Assembly: GCA_947178445.1 (NCBI GenBank)
Contig: CAMWYJ010000002.1
Coordinates: forward strand, 32,479-96,478
DNA: 64,000 bases
DNA from: an uncultured Clostridium sp.
GTDB taxonomy: Bacteria; Bacillota; Clostridia; Lachnospirales; Lachnospiraceae
Direction of reading: 5' to 3'
The first letter of the stretch is position 1. Each line of letters opens with the position of its first letter. A program made the position numbers and the translations under genes. The notes below the pieces were generated by a model. The model saw only the letters and a list, made by a program, of their open reading frames with translations. It was not told where the DNA came from and searched no databases. Of this stretch, positions 16,787 to 26,234 are shown piece after piece.

Positions 16787-18451
16787 CTACTTCTTTTTCG
16801 TGCGGACACCTTTTGAATTGACATAATATTTGCCAATCCATTTATTTTTTTGCATTTTCCCGGTAGATTTACTAAAATAATAATATTTTCCTTTTATTTT
16901 TCTCCATCCCTTTAACATGACTCCTGTTTTTTTACTAAAATAATATTTACTTCCCTTGTATTTCACAATTCCCGTCTTTCTCACTCCATTGGAAGCAAAA
17001 TAATATTTCTTACCGTCAATCTCTACAATCTGATTTCTTGCCATAACCCCCGTTTCCGTATCCAGATAATAATATCCATTATTCTGCTGCTGATATCCAT
17101 AAAGCTGTCTGCCGGTTTCGGAATCAAAGAGATAATATTTACCCTTTATCTTCACAGCGCCTGTTACAACATACCGTTTGCTATTCACATAATAGTTTTC
17201 CCCTGCTAATGTGCGCAGTCCCTTTTTCATCTGCTTTCCGGATGGATAGAATAAATACTTATGGATTCCATCTTCATACATCTCATTTTTAACCAGAGTA
17301 CCATTTCCCTTTGCAAGATAATAAGAACCGTTTACTTTAAACCAGCCCACTGTCATCTGCCCTGTTTTTGGATTAAGGTAAAAGGTATCCTCCCCAATCT
17401 CAAGGAAACCGGTTTGCAGATTGCCATTTTGATCAAAATAGTACCATCCACCGTTATCCTTCACCCATCCAATTACCTTCTTACCTGCGGATGTAACATA
17501 AGAGGTTTCTTTTTCTTTTTTGGAAAATTTACCTTTTATTACTTTCTTTTCTAACTTGTAATATGAGATAATTGCATCCGCATCTGCTTTCCCAACTTTT
17601 TTCCGCTTGGCAGCTGTTTTAAAAAATTTATTACAGTCAGATGCACTTGTCACATAACCATGCTCAATAATCACACTTGGAATATTCTGTACTACACCTC
17701 TCCTGACAATCGAATAATAATCCGCAAGTTTCCCATTGGGATAACGGTTGCCCGTACCAGATTTTCGCAGCAGAAAACCTCTGTTCGTAATTCCGATTTT
17801 CTTTAATTTAGCCAGAGCTACTTTTCCGAAAGCCTGTGTCTGTTTGCGGATGGAATCATGATATCCGGATTTGTATGCAGCTAAAACATTTGCACCGGAT
17901 GAACTGCCGGCGTTGATATGCATGCTAATCAAAAAATCCGCATCCAACTGTTTGGCATAGTTGTTACGGGAAGAAAGGCAGTCTCCTAATTTAAGTGCCT
18001 CACAGCATGTATTACTGTCTCTTGTCATATAAACCGTAACATCTCCATACTGATTCAGTACATCTCGACAGGATTTTGAAATATCCCACACCACTACTTC
18101 TTCTCTTAAACCATTTGCGCTGGCACCCGTATGCTTTTTACAATGTCCCGGATCTAAAACAATTACCTTCGATGTGACTGGAGACAATTCAGACACTACA
18201 AACTTATCCATATCAATCTGTGGTGTATTTTCTTCTGTCTTCCCTTCCTCTGTCGTAGCCGTGCTATCCTCTGTTGTTCCCTCCTCTGTCGCAGCTCCGT
18301 TATCCTCTGTTGTTGCCGTGTTATCTTCTGTTATTCCGCCCTCTGCCTGCGGTGTATTTTCTGTGGCATTTACCACCTGTACTGGCAATATACAGCTGCA
18401 GAGCATTGCGCCGATCAAAATCCATGAAGTTATCCTTTGAATTCTTTTCAA
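16787..18451 (-). CDS. Secreted N-acetylmuramoyl-L-alanine amidase with choline-binding-type repeats
   Basis: A TTG start at 18451 is chosen because GGAGAGG lies five bases upstream; this gives 554 residues beginning with a clean signal peptide. A Thr/Glu-rich linker built from TTEE-like units follows. The Amidase_3 domain shows the zinc and catalytic residues in VLDPGH, LREEVVVWD, SMHINAG and IIEHGYV. The C-terminal half is about ten aromatic repeats of roughly 20 residues (GWY/KYYY patterns) of the cell-wall-binding type. It should cut the glycan-peptide bond of peptidoglycan at the cell surface. It is monocistronic. Confidence 0.9.
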   Translation of the reverse strand: MKRIQRITSWILIGAMLCSCILPVQVVNATENTPQAEGGITEDNTATTEDNGAATEEGTTEDSTATTEEGKTEENTPQIDMDKFVVSELSPVTSKVIVLDPGHCKKHTGASANGLREEVVVWDISKSCRDVLNQYGDVTVYMTRDSNTCCEALKLGDCLSSRNNYAKQLDADFLISMHINAGSSSGANVLAAYKSGYHDSIRKQTQAFGKVALAKLKKIGITNRGFLLRKSGTGNRYPNGKLADYYSIVRRGVVQNIPSVIIEHGYVTSASDCNKFFKTAAKRKKVGKADADAIISYYKLEKKVIKGKFSKKEKETSYVTSAGKKVIGWVKDNGGWYYFDQNGNLQTGFLEIGEDTFYLNPKTGQMTVGWFKVNGSYYLAKGNGTLVKNEMYEDGIHKYLFYPSGKQMKKGLRTLAGENYYVNSKRYVVTGAVKIKGKYYLFDSETGRQLYGYQQQNNGYYYLDTETGVMARNQIVEIDGKKYYFASNGVRKTGIVKYKGSKYYFSKKTGVMLKGWRKIKGKYYYFSKSTGKMQKNKWIGKYYVNSKGVRTKKK

Positions 18452-18655
18452 TCTATCCTCTCCTATTCTTTTAAAGTAAATATTATTTATTATAACCTTA
18501 TTCACTAGGCGGTGCAACCTTTATTTGCTGGAAGAATATGGTCATACCCCATACAACCCCCTTTTTCCGCCCAATCAATTATTCTCTAAAAAACACTATA
18601 CAAATCGTAAATTTCTGATACAATATATGAATACTGTTTATGGAAGGAGTTTATT

Positions 18656-19030
18656 ATGGAATACTTATGGAGTGACAAAAAGAGAACCCTGTTTGGACTG
18701 CCGCTTTCTTTTACAAAATATATGCTGTCAGAGGAGCGGTTATTTATCGAACAGGGATTTCTCAATAAAAAAGAAGATGAAGTTCGTTTATACCGGATTA
18801 TGGATGTATCTTTAACCCGGAGTTTCGGACAGAGACTCTTCGGTTTAGGAACGATCCACTGCTGTTCCGCCGATAAGTCAATGGGAGATTTTGATATTGT
18901 CAGTATCAAAAATCCAAAGGATGTAAAGGAACAGCTATCCCAGCAAATCGAGTCACAGCGGGATTCGAAACGTGTTTCAAACCGGGAGTACATGAATGAT
19001 TCACATGACGATTTAGATGGATTGGATTAA
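18656..19030 (+). CDS. Bacterial PH-domain protein
   Basis: The 124-residue protein is one bPH_2-type domain: strands around TKYMLSEERLFIEQGF, then RLYRIMDVSLTRS, QRLFGLGTI and DIVSIKNPKDVKE. These small domains occur on membrane or stress proteins; the molecular role is unknown. It has no signal peptide or membrane segment. The acidic tail ends in a run of Asp. The GGAGTTTATT-ATG ribosome site is good. It is transcribed away from the amidase and ends near a MITE-like hairpin that may serve as its terminator. Confidence 0.8.
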   Translation: MEYLWSDKKRTLFGLPLSFTKYMLSEERLFIEQGFLNKKEDEVRLYRIMDVSLTRSFGQRLFGLGTIHCCSADKSMGDFDIVSIKNPKDVKEQLSQQIESQRDSKRVSNREYMNDSHDDLDGLD

Positions 19031-19094
19031 TATTTTAAACCACACAAAATGCAATGCCGCCAACTCTTTTTCCTCTTCAAATTTATATGGTATC

Positions 19095-19172
19095 AGGCAA
19101 TTGCGAAACTCCTTATTTTCAAAACGTCCGTTGTACAACCATGTTTTGGAGATAAGGAGTTTCGCATTGCCT
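19095..19172. mobile_element. MITE-like palindromic element, short form
   Basis: Arms of 30-31 bp (AGGCAATTGCGAAACTCC... and its near-exact complement) face each other around GTTGTACAAC. The arm sequence recurs at the ends of a 210-bp element at 52681-52890 and in a decayed copy at 27546-27702. It lies between two convergent genes. No transposase is present, so mobility would be passive. Confidence 0.65.
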
Positions 19173-19206
19173 ATATATAGCATGCTTCCATCACGTGATT
19201 TTCTTA

Positions 19207-19713
19207 TCACTCCCCAATAACATTCACCTGGCACATTTTCATTGTCTCCAACGCTGCCTTATGCGTCTCTTGTGTAACGCCTGCACAGCAACTGGCATCT
19301 ACCGTTACATCAATTTCCGGATACGCTGCCTTAATAATCAATGCATTCGATACCACACAGATATCCGTGCAAAGTCCAACCAGCTCCACCTCCTCTAACG
19401 CAAATTCCTCCCATTTCATCCATCCAAAAGATGGTTTATCAACATACTTTGCCCCAGGAATCTCCAGACCATCCGCAATCCGCCAGCCATCTGTTCCGGC
19501 AATACAATGCTCTACCGGTAAATGCTTCCCCTCATTCGTATTCAGATAATCCGCGGTATGTGTATCTCTTGTGAAGATAATCTCTCCACCGTTTTTCTGA
19601 TAGCTCTTAATTTTTTCCCTTACTCTTTCAACAATTGCTTCTGCCTCTTTGGTCCCCAATGAGCCATCAATAAAATCGTTCTGCATATCCACCACAATCA
19701 AAGTCTTTTTCAT
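19207..19713 (-). CDS. pncA: Nicotinamidase (isochorismatase family)
   Basis: The 168-residue cytoplasmic enzyme converts nicotinamide to nicotinate in NAD salvage. The triad D9 (VDMQND), K93 (VDKPSFGW) and C119 (CTDICVVS) is intact, with metal ligands D50, H52 and one of H64/H69. The ATG at 19713 follows GGAGGTGG; a TTG 15 bases earlier would sit on the ribosome site. The matching next step, nicotinate phosphoribosyltransferase, is at 27.9 kb. A general isochorismatase-type hydrolase is possible, but the metal ligands favour nicotinamidase. Confidence 0.85.
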   Translation of the reverse strand: MKKTLIVVDMQNDFIDGSLGTKEAEAIVERVREKIKSYQKNGGEIIFTRDTHTADYLNTNEGKHLPVEHCIAGTDGWRIADGLEIPGAKYVDKPSFGWMKWEEFALEEVELVGLCTDICVVSNALIIKAAYPEIDVTVDASCCAGVTQETHKAALETMKMCQVNVIGE

Positions 19714-19868
19714 ATATGCCACCTCCAAACATTTGTAACCGATTATACCACAAGCTTTCCCCTTCTGTCAGCAATCCATATAGCAATTTAATGCAAGGGC
19801 TTAATATTTTGTATCCATTGAGGGCAGGCGCGCAGTCGATGGGAACAGCTGCATATCTTTCCAGTAAA

Positions 19869-19905
19869 CAATAAAAATTTATTGTTTTTCAATAAATTTA
19901 TATTG
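19869..19905. promoter_or_regulatory. Two tandem AT-rich palindromes upstream of the DUF2975 operon
   Basis: CAATAAAAATTTATTG (19869-19884) and CAATAAATTTATATTG (19890-19905) lie 21 bp apart, two helical turns, and the second overlaps the -35 box. They are candidate operators for the XRE regulator encoded in the operon. Confidence 0.45.
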
Positions 19906-19931
19906 ACTTTCAACATATCCTGTATTATGAT
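19903..19931 (+). promoter_or_regulatory. Promoter of the DUF2975/XRE/DUF4173 operon
   Basis: TTGACT and TATGAT are separated by 17 bp, about 30 bp before the first ribosome site. Confidence 0.65.
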
Positions 19932-19964
19932 ATGGAAAAATGAACCAAGGGAGGATCATCATTT

Positions 19965-20414
19965 ATGAATACAAATTCTTTGACTAAATTTACCAAATTT
20001 TTTTTGGACTTTATGTTCTACTGTGGAATACTGGTAACGATAACCATACCTCTTTCCTTTAAATTTTTAGGAAACTACTATCCAAATATCAGCAACAACT
20101 ATATTGCCATGTGTATTATCTTTATACTCTGTGGCTTTCTCGCTCTTTGGATCATCTACTACTTGCGAAGAATTTTCCAGACTGTAATTGCTAAAGACTG
20201 CTTTGTGGAGGAAAATGTCACCGCATTGAAAAGAATGGGGGGTGCCAGCTTCTTTATCAGCCTTATTACATTCGTCCGTCTTTTCTTCGTAGTGACACCT
20301 GCAACACTGGTCATCATACTTGTATTCTTCATTGCTGGATTATTCAGCCTAGTGCTTGCTCAGGTATTTGCCCAGGCAGTTTCCTACAAACAGGAAAATG
20401 ATTTTACCATTTAG
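19965..20414 (+). CDS. DUF2975 membrane protein
   Basis: The 149-residue protein has four predicted membrane helices and the DUF2975 layout, with a cytoplasmic segment between helices 2 and 3 (YYLRRIFQTVIAKDCFVEEN). DUF2975 proteins are typically encoded next to a small XRE regulator of the YozG type, as here. Their function is unknown. It has a GGGAGG ribosome site and is the first gene of a three-gene operon. Confidence 0.8.
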   Translation: MNTNSLTKFTKFFLDFMFYCGILVTITIPLSFKFLGNYYPNISNNYIAMCIIFILCGFLALWIIYYLRRIFQTVIAKDCFVEENVTALKRMGGASFFISLITFVRLFFVVTPATLVIILVFFIAGLFSLVLAQVFAQAVSYKQENDFTI

Positions 20415-20476
20415 ACAGTAAAAACAGGCTATATAAAAATTCCACAAATATACAAGCTGAGAGGTGCAAAACTATT

Positions 20477-20698
20477 ATGAAAATTGTTGTTAACTTAGAT
20501 ATTATGATGGCGAAGCGAAAAATGGGACTGACAGAGCTGTCGGAAAAGGTAGATGTCACAATGGCAAACCTTTCTATCCTAAAAAATAACAAGGCAAAGG
20601 CAGTGCGTTTTTCCACTTTGGCTGCCATCTGCAAGGCATTAGACTGCCAGCCCGGCGATTTATTAGAATTTATAGAGGAGGAAGAAGACAATGAATAA
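20477..20698 (+). CDS. Small XRE-family (YozG-like) transcriptional regulator
   Basis: The 73-residue protein is a bare helix-turn-helix: RKMGLTELSEKVDVTMANLS as the DNA-reading unit and ALDCQPGDLLEF at the end, which is the typical close of this family. It lies 62 bp after the DUF2975 gene and its last codons overlap the next gene by eight bases, implying coupled translation. It likely controls its own operon, perhaps through the two palindromes at 19869-19905. Confidence 0.85.
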   Translation: MKIVVNLDIMMAKRKMGLTELSEKVDVTMANLSILKNNKAKAVRFSTLAAICKALDCQPGDLLEFIEEEEDNE

Positions 20699-22445
20699 TC
20701 TTGATATTCAGACAAACAATTTACCGGATACCAATTCAACTGCAGAGAAAAATCCACACACGATAAATGGACAGGAGCCTTATATCATAAAGGAGATTCC
20801 TCCTTCAAAGTCCAAAGCTTCTGCATGCTTAACACTTCGCAGCCAGTTTTCTTTCCTGTGGAAGCTGTGCCTTTCCTATGGTATCTGTTATCTGCTATTT
20901 GCTTACCGGAATTTTGACGGTATCGGCAGTGGTATCTTTGCTGCAATCAGTTCCATCTGCCTTTTAATGATTGCCAAACGGTTAAAAGACCACCCTGCCA
21001 AAGAGGAGAGGCCTCTTTCCATCACAATTTCCATGGAAAGCATATTTTATTTCATTGCAGCAGCACTGATTTCCATTTCAAACTGTCTGACGGACAACGG
21101 TACTTTTTTATTTTTTAATCATGTGGGAAGCTTTTTGTTATTTTCCATTGCATGCATAAAGTTATTTTACAATGATAAAAAATGGGATTTTGGAAAGTAC
21201 ACTGCCATCCTGTTTTCCTACTGGCTTCAGATACTCGAGGTCATTCCTGTCCCCTTTGCAGATTGGAGCTTTCACCATAAAAAAGCAAACAAAAAAATGT
21301 CTTCCACGACACGTTATGTTATCATTGGTATTATCATCGGAATTCCCATTTTATTTGTCACCACTCTACTTTTAGCAAGTGCGGACCGCATATTTTCCGA
21401 TATATTAGAAAACATTTTTAATCTTGATTCTATATCAAAATGGCTACTGGAAAATCTTCCACAGAATATCGTATTGCTGCCAAGCGGATTTATCGTATAC
21501 ACTCTGCTTCTCTATTTAGTTATCGGTGCTCTATGCAGGGGCGGGCTAAAAGAAGATGTAAAAGAGCCTTCCAAATTTGGCACTCCGATAGCGGTTACTA
21601 TTTTTGTAATGATTGATATTGTATATGTTTTATTTTCCGGTATCCAATTTTTATTCCTGTTTGCCGGATTACCAATTGCCCGGCATGAGTATGCAAATTA
21701 TGCGAGACAAGGTTTTTTTGAACTATTGTTTGTAGCACTGATCAACTTCTTTCTCGTATTGTTTTGCAATAAACATTTTGCCAAAAACACAGCCCTTAAA
21801 ATAGTAATGACCATTACCTGCCTGTGTACTTTTGTGATGATTGTTTCCTCTGCTTACCGGATGCACATGTATATTCAAGCTTACCACCTGACCTTTTTGC
21901 GAGTGTTTGTCCTGTGGTTTTTGCTTCTCCTCTTTTTCTTCATGGTGGGAAGCACGATTTCTATCTACAGAAAAAACTGGAACAGCTTCCGCTACTGCCT
22001 GCTTGTACTGACCTGTTTTTATACAGTATTTGCGCTGTCAAATACCGATGGACAGATTGCAAAATATAATGTAGCACAGTATGAAAAAGATTTAACCGAT
22101 GGCGGTAATATACCATTAGAGGATTATCTCCCTCACGGCTACAAGAGTTCCAAAGCCTATGCAGTGGCGCTGTCCAACTTAGAAAACACATATGGCGAAA
22201 TGCTAAAGGATAGTGAACGCCAGCTTATTCACTCCTATTTTTCACTAAAGAATCATTTTTATGAATATGATTATGACGATTATGAAATAGATTATGGTGA
22301 AGGCAGCAGCGAAGACCTTCAGGACTATGTCCTGAAAAAGGATGCCGCAATTTATGATAAAGACCTGGAAAAATCCATCTTCTCCTGGAAGCATTTTAAC
22401 TTTGTTGAAAATACATGTTATCGGAAATGTAAGGAAATACATTAA
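20691..22445 (+). CDS. DUF4173/DUF4153-type multi-pass membrane protein
   Basis: The 584-residue protein has about 12 membrane helices from residue 60 to 445 and a hydrophilic C-terminal region of about 140 residues rich in Asp, Glu and Tyr. The helix containing YRMHMYIQAYHLTFLRV is a recognisable mark of the DUF4173 family. Function is not known. The gene is translationally coupled to the XRE gene, and the last gene of the operon, so it is probably a membrane partner or output of that regulatory unit. Confidence 0.75.
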   Translation: MNNLDIQTNNLPDTNSTAEKNPHTINGQEPYIIKEIPPSKSKASACLTLRSQFSFLWKLCLSYGICYLLFAYRNFDGIGSGIFAAISSICLLMIAKRLKDHPAKEERPLSITISMESIFYFIAAALISISNCLTDNGTFLFFNHVGSFLLFSIACIKLFYNDKKWDFGKYTAILFSYWLQILEVIPVPFADWSFHHKKANKKMSSTTRYVIIGIIIGIPILFVTTLLLASADRIFSDILENIFNLDSISKWLLENLPQNIVLLPSGFIVYTLLLYLVIGALCRGGLKEDVKEPSKFGTPIAVTIFVMIDIVYVLFSGIQFLFLFAGLPIARHEYANYARQGFFELLFVALINFFLVLFCNKHFAKNTALKIVMTITCLCTFVMIVSSAYRMHMYIQAYHLTFLRVFVLWFLLLLFFFMVGSTISIYRKNWNSFRYCLLVLTCFYTVFALSNTDGQIAKYNVAQYEKDLTDGGNIPLEDYLPHGYKSSKAYAVALSNLENTYGEMLKDSERQLIHSYFSLKNHFYEYDYDDYEIDYGEGSSEDLQDYVLKKDAAIYDKDLEKSIFSWKHFNFVENTCYRKCKEIH

Positions 22446-22484
22446 CATTGTAACGATTCCAAACGGCGCCTGATTTATCCTTAG

Positions 22485-22531
22485 AAAAATCCCCCCTTTC
22501 AAACATGTTAAATCTTGTCTGAAAGAGGGGA
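22485..22531 (-). terminator. ileS terminator
   Basis: On the minus strand CCCCTCTTTCAGACA pairs with TGTTTGAAAGGGG and is followed by GGATTTTTC, just after the ileS stop codon. Confidence 0.8.
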
Positions 22532-22543
22532 TCCACTTATTCC

Positions 22544-25500
22544 CTATACATTCTTCGTAACACCCAAATCAACCTTTTCACCATTGATGCTCCAGTTCTT
22601 GGTATAACCCTTTGCCTCGTCATACTCGATACCTGTGGCAAGCACATCACTGAAGATTGCTTCCTCATTCCGTTTCATAATCTCCGCCACCTTATCATTT
22701 CCGGCAACAGAAATGGTAATCTGATCCATAACCTCAAAGCCTGCTTCCTTCCGCATGGTCTGCACCTTGGAAATGATTTCACGGACGAAGCCTTCCTCCA
22801 GCAGTTCTTCTGTCAGCTGAATATCCAGCACCACAGTCACTACTGCATCCGCCTCTGTCACATAATCATCAGACTTGGCAAGCTCAATCAGTAAATCCTC
22901 TTCTGCCAAAGAAACTTCCACACCATTTGCATCAAATTTCAAAGCACCCTCTGTCTTTAAGGTGTTCATTGCCTCATTTCCGTTTACATTAGAAAGATAC
23001 TCACGGATTGCATTTAACTGCTTACCGTATTTCGGACCAACCGTTTTTAACTGCGGCTTAAAGCTGTATGAGCTGAATTCAGACACATCATCCTTAAAGG
23101 TAACTGCCTTCACATTTAACTCATCCTCAATAATTTCCTTATAGAAATCCGAAAGCTCTTTTTCGGCCTTTACATACATATTGCCAATTGGCTGTCTGTT
23201 CTTGATGTTGGCACTGTTTCTTGCTGCACGTCCTAATACAACAATCTTAAGTACCTCGTCCATATCTGCTTCAAGCTCTTTGTCCACAAGCTTTTCCTCA
23301 CAGACAGGGAAATCACACAAATGGATACTCTTCGGTGCCGTCTGATCTACGCTCATCACAAGGTTCTGGTAAATATCCTCCGTCATAAATGGAATCATCG
23401 GAGCCGCTACCTTACAGATTGTGACCAGTGCCGTATAAAGTGTCATATACGCATTAATCTTATCCTGCTCCATTCCCTTTGCCCAGAAACGCTCACGGGA
23501 ACGTCTTACATACCAGTTACTACAATCATCCACAAATTCACTCATGGCTCTTGCAGCCTCCGGAATCCGGTAATTGCCAAGATTCTCATCCACTGTCTTC
23601 ACCACTGTATTCAGCTTAGAAAGCAGCCATTTATCCATAACCGGAAGCTTATCATATTCTAAGCTATATTTTGTCGGGTCAAAATTATCGATGTTCGCAT
23701 ACAGCACATAAAATGCATAGGTATTCCACAGTGTACCCATGAATTTACGCTGTCCCTCCACTACTGCATCCTCATGAAACCGGTTTGGCAGCCATGGGGC
23801 AGAATTCGTATAGAAATACCAGCGGATAGCATCTGCTCCATATTTGTTAAGCGCTTCCATCGGGTCAACTGCATTTCCCTTTGACTTAGCCATCTTCTGA
23901 CCGTCTTTATCCTGAACGTGACCGAGAACGATAACGTTCTTATATGGTGTCTCGTTAAAAATCAATGTCGAAATCGCCATCAGGGAATAGAACCATCCTC
24001 TCGTCTGGTCAACTGCCTCGGAAATAAAGTCCGCAGGGAAATTCTCCTTGAAAATATCCTCATTTTCAAAAGGATAATGCCACTGTGCAAAAGGCATGGC
24101 ACCGGAATCAAACCAGCAGTCAATTACCTCCGGCACTCTCTTCATTTCTTTCCCGCAATCTGGACACTTGATGGTCACGGCATCAATGTATGGGCGGTGC
24201 AGCTCGATATCCTCCGGACAGTTATCACTCATTTCCTTAAGCTCTGCAATGGAACCGATGGCGTGACGCTTGCCACACTCGCATTCCCAGATATTAAGCG
24301 GAGTTCCCCAGTAACGGTTACGGGAAATTCCCCAGTCCTGAACGTTCTTTAGCCAGTCGCCAAAACGTCCTTTTCCGATAGACTCCGGAATCCAGTTTAC
24401 AGTATCGTTATTGCGGATCAAGTCCTCGCGAACTTCTGTCATTTTTACAAACCATGTATCTCTTGCATAGTAGATAAGCGGCGTATCGCATCTCCAGCAG
24501 AACGGATAATCATGCTCAAATTTCGGTGCATCAAACAGCAGTCCCCTGTTATCCAAATCCACCAATACCTTCGGGTCCGCATCCTTCACAAACAACCCGG
24601 CAAACGGGGTTTCCTCCGTTAAGTTACCCTTTCCGTCTACAAACTGTACAAAAGGAAGGTCATACTTTCTTCCCACCTGTGCATCATCCTCACCAAACGC
24701 AGGTGCGATATGAACGATACCGGTACCGTCTGTCATGGTGACATAGGAATCACAGGTAATGAAATGTCCTTTCTTCTTCTGTTTTTCAGCTACTTCTGCA
24801 GCACAGGCAAATAAAGGCTCATACTCCTTATGCTCCAAATCCGTACCGACGTAAGTCTCCAATACTTCATAAGCCGGGACATTATTCTCCTCATCTGCCA
24901 GCTTACCTAAAACCTTGTCAAGAAGCGCCTCGGCCATATAATAGGTATAACCATCTGCCGCCTTTACCTTACAGTAAGTCTCCTCCGGATTTACACAAAG
25001 TGCCACATTAGAAGGCAGTGTCCATGGTGTGGTTGTCCATGCCAGAAAATAGGCATCCTCTCCGATTACCTTAAAGCGTACTACAGCAGAACGCTCCTTC
25101 ACCAGCTTATAGCCCTGTGCCACCTCGTGGCTGGAAAGCGGCGTACCACAGCGAGGGCAATACGGTACAATCTTAAATCCCTTATATAGTAAATCCCTGT
25201 CCCAGATTTTCTTCAGTGCCCACCATTCCGACTCGATAAAATCATTGTGATAAGTTACATACGGGTCATCCATATCTGCCCAAAATCCAACCTTGCCGGA
25301 AAACTCTTCCCACATTCCCTTGTATTTCCAGACAGATTCCTTACATTTTGTAATAAATGGGTCAAGCCCGTATTCCTCAATCTGTTCCTTGCCGTCAATT
25401 CCAAGCAGCTTCTCTACCTCTAACTCTACTGGAAGTCCATGGGTATCCCAGCCTGCTTTACGGATAATCTTGTGTCCCTTCATGGTCTGGTATCTCGGAA

Positions 25501-25702
25501 TCATATCCTTGATGACACGGGTTAATACATGCCCGATATGTGGCTTGCCGTTTGCAGTCGGTGGTCCGTCATAAAAGGTGTATACCGGCTTACCTTCCTT
25601 CTCTTCAATGGACTGTTCAAAAATCTTGTTTTCTTTCCAGAAATCAAGCGTCTTTTGTTCACGCTCTACAAAGTTTAGGTTTGTTGATACTTTTTCGTAC
25701 AT
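22544..25702 (-). CDS. ileS: Isoleucyl-tRNA synthetase
   Basis: The 1052-residue protein is the long type with a C-terminal zinc-free extension typical of Clostridia. It shows HIGH at residues 55-58, KMAKS near residue 600 (KMSKS loop) and the editing-domain region with DGTGIVHIAPAFGEDD. It charges tRNA-Ile with isoleucine in the cytoplasm. The ATG at 25702 follows AAAGGAAG; the frame extends further upstream only through the T-box leader. A T-box and its terminator control it, and a hairpin ends it. Confidence 0.97.
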   Translation of the reverse strand: MYEKVSTNLNFVEREQKTLDFWKENKIFEQSIEEKEGKPVYTFYDGPPTANGKPHIGHVLTRVIKDMIPRYQTMKGHKIIRKAGWDTHGLPVELEVEKLLGIDGKEQIEEYGLDPFITKCKESVWKYKGMWEEFSGKVGFWADMDDPYVTYHNDFIESEWWALKKIWDRDLLYKGFKIVPYCPRCGTPLSSHEVAQGYKLVKERSAVVRFKVIGEDAYFLAWTTTPWTLPSNVALCVNPEETYCKVKAADGYTYYMAEALLDKVLGKLADEENNVPAYEVLETYVGTDLEHKEYEPLFACAAEVAEKQKKKGHFITCDSYVTMTDGTGIVHIAPAFGEDDAQVGRKYDLPFVQFVDGKGNLTEETPFAGLFVKDADPKVLVDLDNRGLLFDAPKFEHDYPFCWRCDTPLIYYARDTWFVKMTEVREDLIRNNDTVNWIPESIGKGRFGDWLKNVQDWGISRNRYWGTPLNIWECECGKRHAIGSIAELKEMSDNCPEDIELHRPYIDAVTIKCPDCGKEMKRVPEVIDCWFDSGAMPFAQWHYPFENEDIFKENFPADFISEAVDQTRGWFYSLMAISTLIFNETPYKNVIVLGHVQDKDGQKMAKSKGNAVDPMEALNKYGADAIRWYFYTNSAPWLPNRFHEDAVVEGQRKFMGTLWNTYAFYVLYANIDNFDPTKYSLEYDKLPVMDKWLLSKLNTVVKTVDENLGNYRIPEAARAMSEFVDDCSNWYVRRSRERFWAKGMEQDKINAYMTLYTALVTICKVAAPMIPFMTEDIYQNLVMSVDQTAPKSIHLCDFPVCEEKLVDKELEADMDEVLKIVVLGRAARNSANIKNRQPIGNMYVKAEKELSDFYKEIIEDELNVKAVTFKDDVSEFSSYSFKPQLKTVGPKYGKQLNAIREYLSNVNGNEAMNTLKTEGALKFDANGVEVSLAEEDLLIELAKSDDYVTEADAVVTVVLDIQLTEELLEEGFVREIISKVQTMRKEAGFEVMDQITISVAGNDKVAEIMKRNEEAIFSDVLATGIEYDEAKGYTKNWSINGEKVDLGVTKNV

Positions 25703-25734
25703 AACTATCTTCCTTTCTCTAAATTCAAAAATAT

Positions 25735-26119
25735 ACAAAAAGCCCTTCTCATCCTGTATCAGGACGAAAAGGGCTAAAGATTCGCTATACCACCTAATAC
25801 ACTGTACTCCACAAAGCTGCATAACCCCTGTAAAGATATCGAAATTTGCAATTCTCTGCTTTCATACATGGTTTCTGTAACGGGAAACAACCGTTGAATC
25901 CTACTAAGCTTCACCATAACATCATAATGCACCTGCTGTATCATCTGCCCCATGACAAAATGAAACGGTTCAGTTCAAAACTCTGGAGTGATTTTCCCAG
26001 ATTTACTACTCCTGTCTGTCTTCCACCGCCACAGACTCGCTGCTTTTGGAATTATTTACATTCCAAAACTGTTTCATAAAAAGGTACTGTCTCCGTCAAC
26101 GTCTTTCACAACTATGTTT
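25735..26119 (-). promoter_or_regulatory. T-box leader of ileS
   Basis: The T-box sequence AGGTGGTATAGCGAATC is at 25779-25795 on the minus strand. It is followed by an intrinsic terminator (AGCCCTTTTCGTCCT... with a T-run, 25736-25775). The upstream stem I region carries a GGTGGAAGAC-type apical loop. An AUC codon at 26002-26000 sits where the specifier is expected, matching isoleucine. Uncharged tRNA-Ile should stabilise the antiterminator and raise ileS expression. The specifier call rests on position by eye. Confidence 0.92.
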
Positions 26120-26148
26120 TTTATAGCATTTCCTGTGTTTTTTGTCAA
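26120..26148 (-). promoter_or_regulatory. ileS promoter
   Basis: On the minus strand TTGACA and TATAAA are 17 bp apart, just upstream of the T-box leader. Confidence 0.8.
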
Positions 26149-26234
26149 TAGATTCCTCTCTTTTGAATCAGGTTAACCGTCTGTTTTCCGGCAAAATATA
26201 TAACACAGTTAAAAATAATTTATTCTATTTTCCA

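Noticed and set aside
25702..25822. Longer ileS with 40 extra N-terminal residues
   Set aside because: The extension is the T-box antiterminator and terminator; family alignment and the ribosome site place the start at 25702.
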